Shown here: piece by piece, positions 46,886-57,714 of the stretch
Layout: each line of letters opens with the position of its first letter
Position numbering within the stretch: position 1 is the stretch's first letter
Origin: Enterobacter sp. 10-1
GTDB lineage: Bacteria; Pseudomonadota; Gammaproteobacteria; Enterobacterales; Enterobacteriaceae
Direction: 5' to 3'
Length of the DNA: 64,000 bases
NCBI GenBank assembly: GCA_002270295.1
Contig: NISF01000001.1
Location: forward strand, 496,001 to 560,000
Position numbers and translations under genes: made by a program
The notes under the pieces: model-generated
What the model was told of the DNA's origin: nothing
Seen by the model: the letters and a program-made list of their open reading frames with translations, nothing else
Databases searched by the model: none

Positions 46886-46908
46886 GGTGTAAAAAAAGTA
46901 TAAAAATG
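46886..46908 (-). promoter_or_regulatory. KdpE-binding site of the kdpFABC promoter
   Basis: On the minus strand CATTTTTATACTTTTTTTAC, then ACC, matches the T-tract KdpE site of the E. coli kdp promoter and is followed by a GC-rich stretch (GCCCCCGCC), as in K-12. The divergent spacer to ybfA (46909-47114) is AT-rich; I see no other named site. Confidence 0.75.
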
Positions 46909-47114
46909 CCAAAGACCATTATTTAACTAATGGTTAGTATTAATTTAACTTTTCTGTAACTCAATTACCGGATGAATGTAAATAAAGGCTAAATAAGCCG
47001 CTTTTAGTGGTCGGATGAGTAGTAAAATTACAACCAAAGCGCTATTATTTTGCGCAGAGAGACATTGATAATTTACCGGCGTTAATTGCCGGCCTGACAT
47101 AAGGGAGAGAAATT

Positions 47115-47321
47115 ATGGCGTTATACAAAACTTATCCTGCTCACGTAGTCTTCTTACGTCGCGCTTTCGCCGTCGTGGCCGGCGTTGCGGCATTTCCGGT
47201 GATGCTGTTCTGGAAAGACAGAGCCCGCTATTACAGCTGGCTGCACCGCGTATGGGCGAAGACCAGCGAACAGCCGGTATGGATGGCGCAGGCCGAAAAG
47301 GCCGCCGCTGATTTTTACTGA
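47115..47321 (+). CDS. ybfA: YbfA, small protein of unknown function (DUF2517)
   Basis: The 68-residue product starts [20 protein letters not shown], with one probable transmembrane segment (about residues 15-33) and a charged C-terminal part ([18 protein letters not shown]). The function is unknown. It is divergent from kdpFABC, has a GGGAGA ribosome-binding site, and is followed by a strong terminator. In K-12 rhs genes follow; here ybgA follows directly. Confidence 0.9.
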   Translation: MALYKTYPAHVVFLRRAFAVVAGVAAFPVMLFWKDRARYYSWLHRVWAKTSEQPVWMAQAEKAAADFY

Positions 47322-47346
47322 TCGCCATCCCGTCGACTGACAAAGC

Positions 47347-47374
47347 AACCGCCGGTTTTCCGGCGGTTTTTTTT
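47347..47374 (+). terminator. Terminator of ybfA
   Basis: AACCGCCGG (47347-47355) pairs with CCGGCGGTT (47360-47368), followed by T residues to 47374. Confidence 0.88.
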
Positions 47375-47423
47375 CGCCCGTTGTGGCTTACACTGATAGC
47401 TCTTTAACGATAAAGGAGCCGTC

Positions 47424-47912
47424 ATGAGCGATAACTGGCTAGAGGATGATGACAAAACCCGTTTTTACACCCTGCGCGAGCTGGATAATCTGCGCCGCGA
47501 TGGGCTGACCCGGGGCCGGCTGATGGATTTTCACAGCCGCTATAAGCTGTTGCTGCTGGCCCATTCACAGCCTGAATACCGCCAGATTGGTCCCTTCATG
47601 GCGGAGATCGCCCGATGGCCGTCGCTGGAGGAGTTTTTTGTTGCCTATCGCGAGCGGCTGGTGAAGCTGCTGGCCCATCCGTCCACTCGCGCCAATCACA
47701 CCAACGTGCTGATGCACGTTCAGGGCTACTTCCGCGAACATTTGACTGCACAGCAGAAGCAGGAGCTGACGTCGCTGATTGACGAATATCGCCGCGGCCA
47801 GCAGCCGCTGCTTGCGCCGGTGAGCCTCCTCCAACACTATATGAGCGAATTTCCCGATCCCTGGCTCGCCGGCCAGCGCTATTTCAACCCCTGGCCTGAG
47901 TTGCAGGACTAA
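47424..47912 (+). CDS. ybgA: YbgA, DUF1722 protein
   Basis: The 162-residue product carries the DUF1722 signature around LMDFHSRYKLLLLAHSQPEY and TNVLMHVQGYF, and ends with a segment rich in Tyr and Pro (FPDPWLAGQRYFNPWPE). The function is unknown, although DUF1722 is often next to or fused with photolyase or DUF523 genes. It precedes phrB by 27 bases and is very likely co-transcribed, suggesting a role in DNA repair; this is inference. Confidence 0.9.
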   Translation: MSDNWLEDDDKTRFYTLRELDNLRRDGLTRGRLMDFHSRYKLLLLAHSQPEYRQIGPFMAEIARWPSLEEFFVAYRERLVKLLAHPSTRANHTNVLMHVQGYFREHLTAQQKQELTSLIDEYRRGQQPLLAPVSLLQHYMSEFPDPWLAGQRYFNPWPELQD

Positions 47913-47939
47913 CGAGACGCTATTAAGAGCAGGAGTTTT

Positions 47940-49382
47940 ATGGCCACCCATCTGGTCTGGTTTCGCGCGGATCTGCGCATTCACGATAATCTGGCGCTGG
48001 CTGCGGCCTGCCGCGATCCCGACGCCAACGTTCTGGCGCTATTTATCGCCACGCCCGAACAGTGGCGTCAGCACGGGATGGCGCCGCGTCAGGCGGCGTT
48101 TATGGTCAGCCATTTGCGGAGCCTGCAGGCCGCGCTGGCCGAGCGCGGTATCGCGCTGCAGGTGGCGCAGGCGACCGATTTTGCCGCCAGCGTCGCGCTG
48201 CTGGCCAGGTTCTGCGAGGAGCAGCAGGTCAGCCATCTGTTTTACAACTATCAGTATGAAATCAATGAGCGCCAGCGCGACGCGGCGGTGGAGAAAACGC
48301 TGGGCCGCGTGGTGTGCCAGGGATTTGACGACAGCCTGCTGCTGGCGCCTGGCAGCGTGCTGACCGGCAGTCGTGAAATGTATAAGGTGTTCACGCCGTT
48401 CAAAAACGCCTTTATCCGCCGTCTGCGCGAGATGCTGCCGGAGTGCGTGGCGGCGCCGAAGGTGCGTAAAAACGGGCCGCTGACGCCGGCTGCCCTCGCG
48501 GAGATTGACTACCCGCAGACGGCGTTCGACCCGCTGCTGTTTGCCGGCGATGAAAAAGCCGCCATCGCCAGCCTGCGCGCTTTTTGCCAGCAGAAGGCCG
48601 CCGATTATGACCAGCAGCGCGACTTTCCGGCGCTGGAGGGTACCAGCCGGCTTTCGCCGTGCCTGGCGATTGGCGCGCTCTCGCCGCGCCAGTGCCTGCA
48701 TCGTCTGCTGGCGGAGCAGCCCGGCGCGCTGGACGGCGAGGGCGGGGCGGTGTGGCTCAACGAGCTTATCTGGCGCGAGTTCTATCGCCACCTGATGGTT
48801 TACTACCCGGGGCTGTGCAAGGGGCGGCCGTTTATCTCCTGGACCGACAGGGTGGCGTGGCTCGACGATGAGCCGGGGCTGGAGGCGTGGCAGGAGGGGC
48901 GTACCGGCTTTCCGATTGTCGATGCCGCTATGCGTCAGCTCAACGCGACGGGCTGGATGCACAACCGCCTGCGGATGATTGTTGCCAGCTTTCTGGTTAA
49001 GGATCTGCGCGTCGACTGGCGCGCCGGCGAGCGCTATTTCATCAGCCAGCTGATCGACGGCGATTTAGCCGCCAATAACGGTGGCTGGCAATGGGCGGCG
49101 TCTACCGGCACCGATGCGGCGCCCTATTTCCGCATCTTCAACCCCACGACCCAGGGCGAGAAGTTCGATAAAGCGGGAAGGTTTATTCGCCAATGGCTGC
49201 CGGAGCTGGCAGCGGTGCCGGAAAAGGCCCTGCACCAGCCGTGGGTCTGGGCCGATAAGCAGGGCGTAACCCTGGCGTACCCGCGCCCGCTGGTCGATCA
49301 CAAGCAGGCGCGGCTGGAGACGCTGGCCGCCTGGGAGGCCGCCAGCAAAGGCGCTACTCCAGCGCCAGGCGGCGGGTCCTGA
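47940..49382 (+). CDS. phrB: Deoxyribodipyrimidine photolyase PhrB
   Basis: PhrB repairs cyclobutane pyrimidine dimers using blue light, FADH and a folate antenna. The 480-residue product (K-12: 472) has the N-terminal antenna domain [17 protein letters not shown] and the FAD domain with [54 protein letters not shown] and [20 protein letters not shown]. The C terminus is extended by about 8 residues (TPAPGGGS) that overlap the 3' end of dtpD on the other strand. Confidence 0.97.
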   Translation: MATHLVWFRADLRIHDNLALAAACRDPDANVLALFIATPEQWRQHGMAPRQAAFMVSHLRSLQAALAERGIALQVAQATDFAASVALLARFCEEQQVSHLFYNYQYEINERQRDAAVEKTLGRVVCQGFDDSLLLAPGSVLTGSREMYKVFTPFKNAFIRRLREMLPECVAAPKVRKNGPLTPAALAEIDYPQTAFDPLLFAGDEKAAIASLRAFCQQKAADYDQQRDFPALEGTSRLSPCLAIGALSPRQCLHRLLAEQPGALDGEGGAVWLNELIWREFYRHLMVYYPGLCKGRPFISWTDRVAWLDDEPGLEAWQEGRTGFPIVDAAMRQLNATGWMHNRLRMIVASFLVKDLRVDWRAGERYFISQLIDGDLAANNGGWQWAASTGTDAAPYFRIFNPTTQGEKFDKAGRFIRQWLPELAAVPEKALHQPWVWADKQGVTLAYPRPLVDHKQARLETLAAWEAASKGATPAPGGGS

Positions 49383-50832
49383 CCCGCAGCGAGTGATAGA
49401 GCCAGATTGCCAGCACCAGGCCGACGCAGGCCAGCGAGCCCCAGGTAATCTGGCTGAACACGTCGATGTAGGCCTCAATCGCGTAGTGCGCCGCCCCGGC
49501 CGAATCGAACGAAGCCTGCGACGTCTGATCGGCGATAACCCCCGCCAGATAGTTGGCGATGGCGCCGGAGAGCAGCATGTAGATGCCGGTCAGCACGCCG
49601 GTGACGCCGGGTATTTCAATCCGCGTAATCTGCGACATCGCCACCGGATCGATAAACAGCTCGGCAAAGCCCATTACCGCCAGCCCCAGCACCATCAGCG
49701 GCATTGAGGAGTGGCCGTAGGTGGCCGACCAGCGGGCGCTCAGCGTCAGGATACAAAAACCGGCGCTCATCAGGCCAAGGCCCAGCGCAAATTTGCCCCA
49801 GATGCGCACGGTGCGGTTGCCGCTGATATTCTCTTTGACCAGCCACGCCAGAACCATCCCGCAGAGCATCACCGCAAAGGCATTCACCGACTGGAACATC
49901 GCGGTCGGGACTTCGTAGCGCATAACATGGCGGTTAACGAAGCGGTCGATGTACAGGCTGATGGAGCTGCCGCCCTGCTGGGCAAAGGCCCAGAACAGCA
50001 GGCTGAAGCCGGTCAGGATGATAATCAGCCGCAGATCCCGGCGCTGTTTGGCGGTTTCCGCCCGCAGATAGATTCTTGCCAGCACCGCCAGGCCAATGAC
50101 GGTGGCGACAATCAGCGCATAGACCGACCACTCCTGCCAGAACAGCACGGTAATCAGCAGCGGGGCGGCCACCAGCAGCACCAGCAGCCAGCCCCAGTTC
50201 GGCAGCATGAAGCGGCGGGCGCGCAGCGCCTGACGGTTGACGCCGGAGGTATGGCGAAAATGACGGCTGCCGCAGAGGAAAATCACCAGCCCGGCGATCA
50301 TGCCGATGGCCGCCAGCGCGAAGCCCATCGCCCAGCTGTACTCTTCCTGCACGTATCCGCAGGCGATAGGCGCGATAATGGAGCCGATGTTGCCCGCGGC
50401 GTACATCAGCGAGAAACCGCCGTCGCGACGCGGATCGGTCGGCTCGTATAGCTCGCCGAGCAGGCAGCTGACGTTGGACTTAAACAGTCCGTAGCCGCAA
50501 ACGATAATGGCCAGCGACAGGTAGAGGAAGGTGGGGGCGATTTCGCTGGCGCCGAGCACCAGGTGGCCAATAGCCATCAGCAGCGCGCCGATCATCACCG
50601 CCATGCGGTTGCCTAACAGCTTATCAGCCAGAAAACCGCCGAGGATCGGCGTAACGTAAACCAGGGAACAGTAGGCGCTGAAGAGGGCGTAGGCGTGGTT
50701 ATCATCATACTTAAGCTGATTGGTGAGATACAAAATCAGCAGCGCCCGCATACCGTAAAAACTGAAATATTCCCAGATTTGCAGCGCGACGACGTAGTAG
50801 ATGGCGCGTGGCTGCGATGATTGTGTATTCAT
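49354..50832 (-). CDS. dtpD: Proton-dependent dipeptide transporter DtpD (YbgH)
   Basis: DtpD is a POT/PTR-family symporter of di- and tripeptides. The 492-residue product (K-12: 493) starts [20 protein letters not shown] and has the ExxER-like segment [20 protein letters not shown] in helix 1 plus about 12-14 hydrophobic spans. Its last 29 bases overlap phrB on the opposite strand. The 270-bp spacer to ybgI (50833-51102) is the divergent promoter region; I see a short GTTATCT/AGATAAC inverted repeat (51063-51080) near ybgI and nothing else. Confidence 0.95.
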   Translation of the reverse strand: MNTQSSQPRAIYYVVALQIWEYFSFYGMRALLILYLTNQLKYDDNHAYALFSAYCSLVYVTPILGGFLADKLLGNRMAVMIGALLMAIGHLVLGASEIAPTFLYLSLAIIVCGYGLFKSNVSCLLGELYEPTDPRRDGGFSLMYAAGNIGSIIAPIACGYVQEEYSWAMGFALAAIGMIAGLVIFLCGSRHFRHTSGVNRQALRARRFMLPNWGWLLVLLVAAPLLITVLFWQEWSVYALIVATVIGLAVLARIYLRAETAKQRRDLRLIIILTGFSLLFWAFAQQGGSSISLYIDRFVNRHVMRYEVPTAMFQSVNAFAVMLCGMVLAWLVKENISGNRTVRIWGKFALGLGLMSAGFCILTLSARWSATYGHSSMPLMVLGLAVMGFAELFIDPVAMSQITRIEIPGVTGVLTGIYMLLSGAIANYLAGVIADQTSQASFDSAGAAHYAIEAYIDVFSQITWGSLACVGLVLAIWLYHSLRVRTRRLALE

Positions 50833-51102
50833 GTAACGCTCAGTTCCTGCCGTAAAGCGAAAGTCGATCTTCCTGCATGAATAGCGCTTTAGTAGTGGAA
50901 TTCATGGTCTTAAAGGCTTTCTGATTATTTAATATGCTGTAATAGTGCATAAATATACACGAATGCGCGATGGGGAAGGTAGACAAATTGCGGCTTTAAG
51001 CTAAAAGTCAAAATAGAGGGCGTCGCGAGCGTGCTATCGACGGTCAGCGCGGTTATCGTTATGTTATCTTCGCAGATAACCTGACGACCTGATGGAGCGG
51101 CA

Positions 51103-51846
51103 ATGAAAAATAGCGAACTGGAACAACTCATTAACGAAAAGCTTAACAGCGCGACGTTCAGCGACTATGCGCCGAACGGCCTGCAGGTGGAAGGACGCGA
51201 GACGGTGCAAAAAATTGTCACCGGCGTGACCGCCAGCCAGGCGCTGCTGGATGAGGCCGTGCGCCTGCAGGCGGATGCGGTGATTGTCCATCATGGCTAT
51301 TTCTGGAAGGGAGAGGCGCCGGCTATCCGCGGCATAAAACGCCAGCGCCTGAAAACCCTGCTGGCCAATGATATCAATCTCTACGGATGGCACCTGCCGC
51401 TGGATGCTCATCCTGAACTGGGCAATAACGCGCAGCTGGCCCAGCTGCTGGGTATCACCATTATGGGGGAGATTGAGCCCCTGGTGCCGTGGGGCGAACT
51501 GTCGATGCCGGTCTCCGGCCTGGAGCTGGCCTCGTGGGTTGAAGCGCGTTTGGGACGTAAACCGCTGTGGTGCGGCGATACCGGGCCGGAAAAAGTCTCG
51601 CGGGTGGCGTGGTGCACCGGCGGCGGTCAGGGCTTTATCGACAGCGCGGCGCGCTTTGGCGTCGATGCCTTTATTACCGGCGAAGTTTCGGAACAAACCA
51701 TTCACTCGGCGCGCGAGCAGTCGCTGCATTTTTATGCCGCCGGGCACCATGCAACCGAGCGCGGCGGCATTCGCGCCCTTAGCGAATGGCTGACGGAAAA
51801 TACCGATCTGGACGTCACGTTTATTGATATCCCTAACCCGGCCTGA
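51103..51846 (+). CDS. ybgI: NIF3-family metal-binding protein YbgI
   Basis: YbgI forms a toroidal dinuclear-metal hexamer; its reaction is not settled. The 247-residue product equals K-12, with metal ligands in [25 protein letters not shown] and [14 protein letters not shown]. It is the first gene of the ybgI-pxpB-pxpC-pxpA run, 14 bases upstream of pxpB, which suggests a link with 5-oxoproline metabolism. Confidence 0.95.
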   Translation: MKNSELEQLINEKLNSATFSDYAPNGLQVEGRETVQKIVTGVTASQALLDEAVRLQADAVIVHHGYFWKGEAPAIRGIKRQRLKTLLANDINLYGWHLPLDAHPELGNNAQLAQLLGITIMGEIEPLVPWGELSMPVSGLELASWVEARLGRKPLWCGDTGPEKVSRVAWCTGGGQGFIDSAARFGVDAFITGEVSEQTIHSAREQSLHFYAAGHHATERGGIRALSEWLTENTDLDVTFIDIPNPA

Positions 51847-51860
51847 AGGGAGAGAGAAAA

Positions 51861-52517
51861 GTGCAGCGAGCGCGTTGTTATCTGCTAGGCGAAACGGCGG
51901 TAGTTCTGGAGCTGGAGCCCCCGGTTACGCTGGAAAGTCAAAAGCGCATCTGGCGCCTGGCCCAGCGGCTGGTGGATCATGAAGATGCGGTGGACGTTAT
52001 ACCGGGCATGAATAATATCACCGTGGTGCTGCGCCACCCGCAGCTCATGGCGTGGGATGCGATTGAACGTTTGCAGCGCTGGTGGGAAGAGAGTGAAGCC
52101 CTTGAGCCTGAGTCGCGGGAGATTGCGATCCCGGTCATCTACGGCGGAGAAGCGGGGCCCGACCTCGCCGAGGTGGCGCGCCACTGCGGGCTGACGGAGA
52201 AGCAGGTGGTTGAGCTGCACTCGTCGGTGGAGTACGTGGTGTGGTTCCTCGGCTTCCAGCCGGGTTTTCCCTATCTCGGCGGCCTGCCGGAACGGCTGGC
52301 AATGCCGCGCCGCGCGGAGCCGCGTCTGCAGGTCGCGGCGGGTTCAGTCGGTATCGGCGGCGCGCAAACCGGCATCTATCCGCTGGCGACGCCCGGCGGC
52401 TGGCAGCTGCTGGGGCGGACGCCGCTGGCGCTATTTGATGCGCAGCGCAAGGAGCCGGCGCTGCTGCGGTCTGGGGACAGAGTACGCTTCGTGCCGCAAA
52501 AGGAGGGCCTATGTTGA
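51861..52517 (+). CDS. pxpB: 5-oxoprolinase subunit PxpB (YbgJ)
   Basis: PxpB is the kinase-like subunit (KipI family) of the ATP-dependent PxpABC 5-oxoprolinase, which opens 5-oxoproline to glutamate. The 218-residue product starts at GTG 51861 behind GGGAGAGAG and contains [26 protein letters not shown] and [14 protein letters not shown], the latter conserved in this family. Its end overlaps pxpC by 7 bases. Confidence 0.95.
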   Translation: MQRARCYLLGETAVVLELEPPVTLESQKRIWRLAQRLVDHEDAVDVIPGMNNITVVLRHPQLMAWDAIERLQRWWEESEALEPESREIAIPVIYGGEAGPDLAEVARHCGLTEKQVVELHSSVEYVVWFLGFQPGFPYLGGLPERLAMPRRAEPRLQVAAGSVGIGGAQTGIYPLATPGGWQLLGRTPLALFDAQRKEPALLRSGDRVRFVPQKEGLC

Positions 52518-53443
52518 AGATGATTCGCGCAGGGATGTATACCTCGGTGCAGGACGGCGGCCGGGAAGGGCAGCGCCAGTCGGCTATCAGCCGCTGCGGC
52601 GCGCTGGATAAGCCGGCGCTGACCATCGCTAACCTGCTGGTGGGGAATGACGCCAACGCGGCCGCTCTGGAGATCACTCTTGGGCAGGTGGATATTGAGT
52701 TTGAACAGGACTGCTGGTTTGCGCTGACCGGCGCCGCCTGTGAGGCGACGGTGGGCGGCAAGCCGGTTTGGATCGGCTGGCGGACGGCGGCGCAAGCCGG
52801 CCAGCATCTGGTGCTAAAGAACCCTCAGCACGGCATCCGCAGCTATCTGGCGGTGGCGGGGGGCATCGACGTGCCGCTGGTGCTCGGTTCTCGCAGCACG
52901 GACCTGAAGGTCGGGATCGGCGGGCTGGAGGGGCGGCGCCTGAAGGACGGCGATCGGCTGACGTCGGGCAAGCCGTCCCGCCATTTCAGCGGCCCGCAGG
53001 GCGTCAAACAGCTGCCCATCGGCAACCGCATTCGCGCGCTGCCCGGGCCGGAATATCATGAGTTCGACAGTACCTCGCAGGCCTCTTTCTGGCGTTCGCC
53101 GTGGCAGCTGAGCGCGCAGAGCAACCGGATGGGCTACCGCCTGCAGGGACAGCCGCTTACGCGCACGACCGATCGCGAAATGCTCTCTCACGGCCTGCTG
53201 CCCGGCGTGGTGCAGGTGCCGCATAGCGGCCAGCCGATTGTGCTGATGAACGATGCGCAAACCACCGGCGGCTATCCGCGTATCGCGAGCATCATTGAGG
53301 CGGATATGTACCAGCTGGCGCAAATTCAGTTGGGTCAGCCGATTCACTTTGTTTCCTGTTCGCTGGAGGAGGCGCTGAAAGCGCGCGCCGACCGCCAGCG
53401 TTACCTGGACCAGCTGGCGTGGAGGCTTAACGATGAAGATTGA
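52511..53443 (+). CDS. pxpC: 5-oxoprolinase subunit PxpC (YbgK)
   Basis: PxpC (KipA/biotin-dependent carboxyltransferase-like family) partners PxpB. The 310-residue product contains [32 protein letters not shown] [39 protein letters not shown] and the [15 protein letters not shown] motif. It overlaps pxpB by 7 and pxpA by 11 bases, so all three are translationally coupled. Confidence 0.96.
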   Translation: MLKMIRAGMYTSVQDGGREGQRQSAISRCGALDKPALTIANLLVGNDANAAALEITLGQVDIEFEQDCWFALTGAACEATVGGKPVWIGWRTAAQAGQHLVLKNPQHGIRSYLAVAGGIDVPLVLGSRSTDLKVGIGGLEGRRLKDGDRLTSGKPSRHFSGPQGVKQLPIGNRIRALPGPEYHEFDSTSQASFWRSPWQLSAQSNRMGYRLQGQPLTRTTDREMLSHGLLPGVVQVPHSGQPIVLMNDAQTTGGYPRIASIIEADMYQLAQIQLGQPIHFVSCSLEEALKARADRQRYLDQLAWRLNDED

Positions 53444-54179
53444 CCTTAATGCCGATCTTGGCGAAGGCTGCGCCAACGATAGCGCTCTTTTGCAGCTGAT
53501 CTCTTCCGCCAATATCGCCTGCGGCTTTCACGCCGGCGATGCGCTGCTGATGCATCAGTGCGTGCGCGAGGCGCTAAAAAACGGCGTTGCGATTGGCGCG
53601 CATCCGGGTTATCCGGACCGACAAAACTTTGGCCGTACCGCGATGCAGCTACCGCCGGAGACGGTTTACGTCCAGACGCTGTACCAGATTGGCGCCCTGG
53701 CCGCGATTGCCCGCGCCGAGGGCGGCGATCTGCAGCACGTCAAGCCGCACGGGATGCTGTACAACCAGGCGGCAAAAGAGGCTCCGCTGGCGGATGCGAT
53801 TGCCAGAGCCGTGCGTGATTTTAATCCCGAGCTGGTGCTGATTGGGCTGGCGGGAAGCGAGCTGATTCGGGCAGGCCAGCATTACCGGCTATCCACCCGC
53901 CAGGAGGTTTTCGCCGATCGGGGATATCTGGCCGACGGCAGTCTGGTGCCGCGTTCACAGCCCGGCGCGATGATTGCCGACGAGGAGCAGGCGCTGGCGC
54001 AAACGCTGGAGATGGTGCAGCACCAGCGGGTGCGCAGCGTGACCGGCGAGTGGGCGCACGTCATGGCTGAAACCGTTTGTCTGCACGGAGACGGGGAGCA
54101 CGCGCTGGAGTTTGCCCGCCGTTTACGCGCGGCGTTTGCCGGACGCAACATTCAGGTCAGCGCGGCGTTGGAAGAGTAG
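53433..54179 (+). CDS. pxpA: 5-oxoprolinase subunit PxpA (YbgL, LamB/YcsF family)
   Basis: PxpA is the hydrolase-like LamB/YcsF subunit of the 5-oxoprolinase. The 248-residue product (K-12: 244) starts [20 protein letters not shown] and shows [40 protein letters not shown] and [18 protein letters not shown]. The C-terminal tail differs slightly in length from K-12. It is followed by pcp after 49 bases. Confidence 0.96.
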   Translation: MKIDLNADLGEGCANDSALLQLISSANIACGFHAGDALLMHQCVREALKNGVAIGAHPGYPDRQNFGRTAMQLPPETVYVQTLYQIGALAAIARAEGGDLQHVKPHGMLYNQAAKEAPLADAIARAVRDFNPELVLIGLAGSELIRAGQHYRLSTRQEVFADRGYLADGSLVPRSQPGAMIADEEQALAQTLEMVQHQRVRSVTGEWAHVMAETVCLHGDGEHALEFARRLRAAFAGRNIQVSAALEE

Positions 54180-54228
54180 CCAGATAGTGACAACCTACGA
54201 TGACGATGCAGGGAGAGGAAAAGGGAGC

Positions 54229-54873
54229 ATGGCTGGCGTATTGATTACCGGTTTCGAGCCATTTGACGGCGAAGCGCTTAACCCTTCATGGGAAGTGGTA
54301 AAGCGACTTGATGGCGCTATTATTGCCGGAGAGCGCGTCGTGGCGCGACGGCTGCCCTGCGTTTTTAACGAGGCGCTGACGGTGCTTCACGCCGCGCTGG
54401 ATGAGCTCAACCCCGCGTTGACCCTTGCCGTTGGCCAGGCGGGAGGGCGGGCTGATATTACCGTTGAACGCGTGGCGATAAACATCGACGATGCGCGGAT
54501 CCCGGATAACAAGGGCCAGCAGCCGATCGATCTGCCGATCGTGGCCGGCGGTCCGGCCGCCTGGTTTAGCAGCGTGCCGATCAAAGCGATCGTCGCCGCG
54601 CTGCGCCAGCAGGGCATTCCCGCATCGGTATCACAAACGGCGGGGACGTTCGTGTGCAATCACGTGATGTACGGTTTGCTGCACCGGCTGCAGGGTAAAG
54701 CTGGCGCAAAAGGCGGCTTTATTCATATTCCGTATCTGCCGGAGCAGGCTGCGGCCCATCCCGGCGAGGCGAGTATGGCGCTGGAAACGATACGAGCGGC
54801 GCTGGAAACGGCGATTGCCGTGGCTCTGACCCACGACGACGATCTCAGCCTTACCGGCGGCGCGACGCACTAA
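54229..54873 (+). CDS. pcp: Pyrrolidone-carboxylate (pyroglutamyl) peptidase Pcp
   Basis: Pcp removes N-terminal pyroglutamate from peptides (peptidase family C15). The 214-residue product starts [20 protein letters not shown] behind an AAGGGAG ribosome-binding site and shows the catalytic Glu region [17 protein letters not shown], the Cys in [17 protein letters not shown] near residue 143 and the His in [12 protein letters not shown] longer frame back to 54112 overlaps pxpA and lacks homology. It is placed between pxpA and nei, 15 bases before nei. Its product, 5-oxoproline, is the PxpABC substrate. I recall no pcp at this place in K-12. Confidence 0.95.
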   Translation: MAGVLITGFEPFDGEALNPSWEVVKRLDGAIIAGERVVARRLPCVFNEALTVLHAALDELNPALTLAVGQAGGRADITVERVAINIDDARIPDNKGQQPIDLPIVAGGPAAWFSSVPIKAIVAALRQQGIPASVSQTAGTFVCNHVMYGLLHRLQGKAGAKGGFIHIPYLPEQAAAHPGEASMALETIRAALETAIAVALTHDDDLSLTGGATH

Positions 54874-54888
54874 CAGAAGGACGACATT

Positions 54889-55680
54889 ATGCCGGAAGGT
54901 CCGGAAATCCGCCGCGCGGCGGACAGCCTGGAATTGGCGATTAAAGGCGAGCCCCTGACCGAGGTGTGGTTTGCCTTCCCGCAGCTGCAGCCCTGGCAGC
55001 CTGAGCTGGTGGGCCAGTGGGTGACGCATATTGAGACGCGCGGCAAAGCGCTGCTGACGCATTTCTCCGGCGGGCTGACGCTGTACAGCCACAATCAGCT
55101 GTACGGCGTGTGGCGCGTGGCGGCGGCAGGAGAGCAGCCGTCGACCAACCGCATTTTGCGCGTCAGGCTACAGACGGCGGAGAAGGCGGTGCTGCTCTAC
55201 AGCGCTTCGGATATTGAAATATTGACCCCGGCGCAGCTGGCAGTACACCCTTTCTTACTCCGGGTGGGCCCCGACGTGCTGGATATGACCCTGACGCCTG
55301 AAGAGGTAAAGGCCCGTCTGCTATCGGCAAAATTCCGTCAGCGTCAGTTTTCCGGCCTGCTGCTGGACCAGGCATTCCTCGCCGGGCTGGGCAACTATCT
55401 GCGCGTCGAAATCCTCTGGCAGGTGGGGTTGACCGGGCGGCACAAGGCCTCGGAGCTGACGGACGGGCAGCTTGATGCTCTGGCGCAGGCGCTGCTGGAG
55501 ATCCCGCGTTTATCCTACAGTACCCGCGGCCAGGTGGATGACAATCTGCATCATGGGGCGCTGTTTCGTTTTAAGGTTTTCCACCGCGACGGCGAGCCCT
55601 GCGAACGCTGCGGCACGCTTATCGAGAGAACCATGCTCTCATCCCGACCGTTCTACTGGTGCCCCGGCTGCCAGCTTTAA
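54889..55680 (+). CDS. nei: Endonuclease VIII (Nei)
   Basis: Nei is a DNA glycosylase/AP lyase for oxidised pyrimidines. The 263-residue product equals K-12. It begins [10 protein letters not shown], so the catalytic Pro becomes N-terminal after Met removal, with Glu next to it. It contains the helix-two-turn-helix region and a C-terminal zinc finger [12 protein letters not shown] ... YWCPGCQ. It follows pcp closely and converges on gltA. Confidence 0.96.
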   Translation: MPEGPEIRRAADSLELAIKGEPLTEVWFAFPQLQPWQPELVGQWVTHIETRGKALLTHFSGGLTLYSHNQLYGVWRVAAAGEQPSTNRILRVRLQTAEKAVLLYSASDIEILTPAQLAVHPFLLRVGPDVLDMTLTPEEVKARLLSAKFRQRQFSGLLLDQAFLAGLGNYLRVEILWQVGLTGRHKASELTDGQLDALAQALLEIPRLSYSTRGQVDDNLHHGALFRFKVFHRDGEPCERCGTLIERTMLSSRPFYWCPGCQL

Positions 55681-55733
55681 AGCGCTTGCTAACCCTGCGC
55701 GTAGACGGGCAAGCGCCTATCGCGAGCAGCCAT

Positions 55734-55763
55734 AAAAAAACGCGCCCTGAAGGCGCGTTTTTT
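55734..55763. terminator. Bidirectional terminator between nei and gltA
   Basis: AAAAAACGCGCC pairs with GGCGCGTTTTTT around a short loop, with A- and T-tracts on both sides, ending the convergent nei and gltA transcripts. Confidence 0.9.
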
Positions 55764-55779
55764 GTTGCCGAAATCTGGC

Positions 55780-57063
55780 TTAGTGCTTGATGTCGCACTT
55801 GAAATCGCGTTTGTCGTAGCCGGTGTACAGCTGACGCGGACGGGCAATTTTCATGCCGTCGCTGTGCATTTCGTTCCAGTGGGCAATCCAGCCTACGGTA
55901 CGCGCCATCGCGAAGATAACGGTAAACATGGAGGACGGAATGCCCATCGCTTTCAGGATGATACCGGAGTAGAAATCGACGTTCGGATAGAGTTTCTTCT
56001 CGATGAAGTACGGGTCGTTGAGCGCAATATGCTCAAGCTCCATCGCCACTTCCAGCAGATCGTCTTTGGTGCCCAGCTCTTTCAGCACTTCATGGCAGGT
56101 TTCACGCATTACGGTGGCGCGCGGGTCGTAGTTTTTGTACACGCGGTGGCCGAAGCCCATCAGGCGGAAAGAGTCATTTTTATCTTTCGCGCGACGAACA
56201 AATTCCGGAATGTGTTCAACGGAGCTGATCTCTTCCAGCATCTTCAGCGCCGCTTCGTTTGCGCCGCCGTGCGCCGGTCCCCACAGGGAGGCGATGCCCG
56301 CAGCGATACAGGCGAACGGGTTCGCGCCTGAGGAGCCTGCGGTACGGACGGTTGAGGTCGAGGCGTTCTGTTCGTGGTCAGCGTGGAGGATCAGAATACG
56401 GTCCATTGCGCGTTCCAGTACCGGATTTACCTCATAGGTTTCACACGGCGTGGAGAACATCATGTTGAGGAAGTTACCCGCGTAGGAGAGGTCGTTGCGC
56501 GGATAAACAAAAGGCTGGCCGATTGAATATTTGTAACACATGGCTGCCATTGTCGGCATTTTGGACAGCAGACGGAACGCTGCGATATCACGGTGGCGCG
56601 GATTATTAACGTCCAGGGAGTCGTGATAAAACGCCGCCAGCGCGCCGGTAATACCGCACATCACCGCCATCGGATGCGAGTCGCGACGAAACGCATGGAA
56701 CAGACGGGTAATCTGCTCATGGATCATGGTGTGGCGGGTAACGGTGGTTTTGAACTCTTCGTACTGGGCCTGATCCGGTTTTTCACCGTTCAGCAGGATG
56801 TAGCATACTTCGAGGTAGTTGGACTCGGTCGCTAGCTGATCGATCGGGAAACCACGGTGGAGCAGAATACCTTCATCACCGTCGATAAAAGTGATTTTAG
56901 ATTCACACGATGCGGTTGAAGTGAAACCAGGGTCAAAGGTAAATACGCCTTTTGAACCAAGACTACGAATATCAATAACATCCTGGCCGAGCGTGCCTTT
57001 TAGCACATCCAGTTCGATAGCAGTATCACCACCTAGGGTGATTTTTGCTTTTGCATCAGACAT
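55780..57063 (-). CDS. gltA: Type II citrate synthase GltA
   Basis: GltA condenses oxaloacetate and acetyl-CoA; the type II enzyme is inhibited by NADH. The 427-residue product equals K-12. The catalytic region shows [33 protein letters not shown] and the Asp in [17 protein letters not shown]. It is monocistronic and divergent from sdhCDAB. The 651-bp spacer (57064-57714) holds both promoters. Confidence 0.98.
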   Translation of the reverse strand: MSDAKAKITLGGDTAIELDVLKGTLGQDVIDIRSLGSKGVFTFDPGFTSTASCESKITFIDGDEGILLHRGFPIDQLATESNYLEVCYILLNGEKPDQAQYEEFKTTVTRHTMIHEQITRLFHAFRRDSHPMAVMCGITGALAAFYHDSLDVNNPRHRDIAAFRLLSKMPTMAAMCYKYSIGQPFVYPRNDLSYAGNFLNMMFSTPCETYEVNPVLERAMDRILILHADHEQNASTSTVRTAGSSGANPFACIAAGIASLWGPAHGGANEAALKMLEEISSVEHIPEFVRRAKDKNDSFRLMGFGHRVYKNYDPRATVMRETCHEVLKELGTKDDLLEVAMELEHIALNDPYFIEKKLYPNVDFYSGIILKAMGIPSSMFTVIFAMARTVGWIAHWNEMHSDGMKIARPRQLYTGYDKRDFKCDIKH

Positions 57064-57513
57064 TTATGGTCTCCTTAGCGCCTTTATTGCTTAAGACTGC
57101 CGGGGGGGATTTGCCTTCGGCTCGTGCCTGATTACGTTACCAGTTTGTTATGTTGCACACAGCTCTGCGACAGCGGAATTGGCAGGGTACAGAGCAAAGG
57201 CGCTTGATGGAACGTTTTCAGTTTACGACGAAATAACAGCAAATCAGCGTTTTAGCAGCCCGAATTTGAAAATCGTTATACCACTAATAACCGTCCTGAT
57301 TACATTGGTCAATACCGTCACACTGTTGCATAACTTATTCTCAGGTGAAAGAGTGACCCCATAACTTTTGAGCATTATTGCATTTATCTGGTGATGGTTG
57401 TAACAAGAATGTTTAATATTTGTCAAATCAGGTGATTAAATTTTAAAATAATGTTGTTATCGTGATATTGATCACTGTTCGGGACAAAACCCGACAAACT
57501 ATATGTAGGTTAA

Positions 57514-57542
57514 TTGTAATGATTTTGTGAACGGCCTATACT
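57514..57542 (+). promoter_or_regulatory. Promoter of sdhCDAB-sucA
   Basis: TTGTAA (57514-57519), a 17-base spacer and TATACT (57537-57542) match the E. coli sdhC promoter region, and the downstream leader (ACTGCCGCCAGGTCTCCGG and on) is also conserved. CRP, ArcA and Fur inputs are known for this region; I did not place those sites. The leader to sdhC is about 165 bases, where RyhB and Spot 42 act in E. coli. The part facing gltA (57064-57513) is AT-rich and contains no gene I can support. Confidence 0.8.
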
Positions 57543-57714
57543 GCCGCCAGGTCTCCGGAACACCCTGCAATCCCGAGCCACCCAGCGTTGTTTGGTCACG
57601 TTTTCGCTCCTGGAAAGGGGGTTATTCATGACTACAGGTTATAGAAAGGACGCTGTCTGACCCGCAAGCAGACCGGAGGAAGGAAACAATAAGAACAGCA
57701 TGTGGGCGTTATTC

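Noticed and set aside
54112-54228. 39-residue N-terminal extension of Pcp
   Set aside because: It is out-of-frame reading of the pxpA 3' end; the family begins at [12 protein letters not shown].
57179-57426. Short open frames in the gltA-sdhC spacer
   Set aside because: Low-complexity AT-rich frames of about 60 codons with no ribosome-binding site, in a region known to be regulatory.
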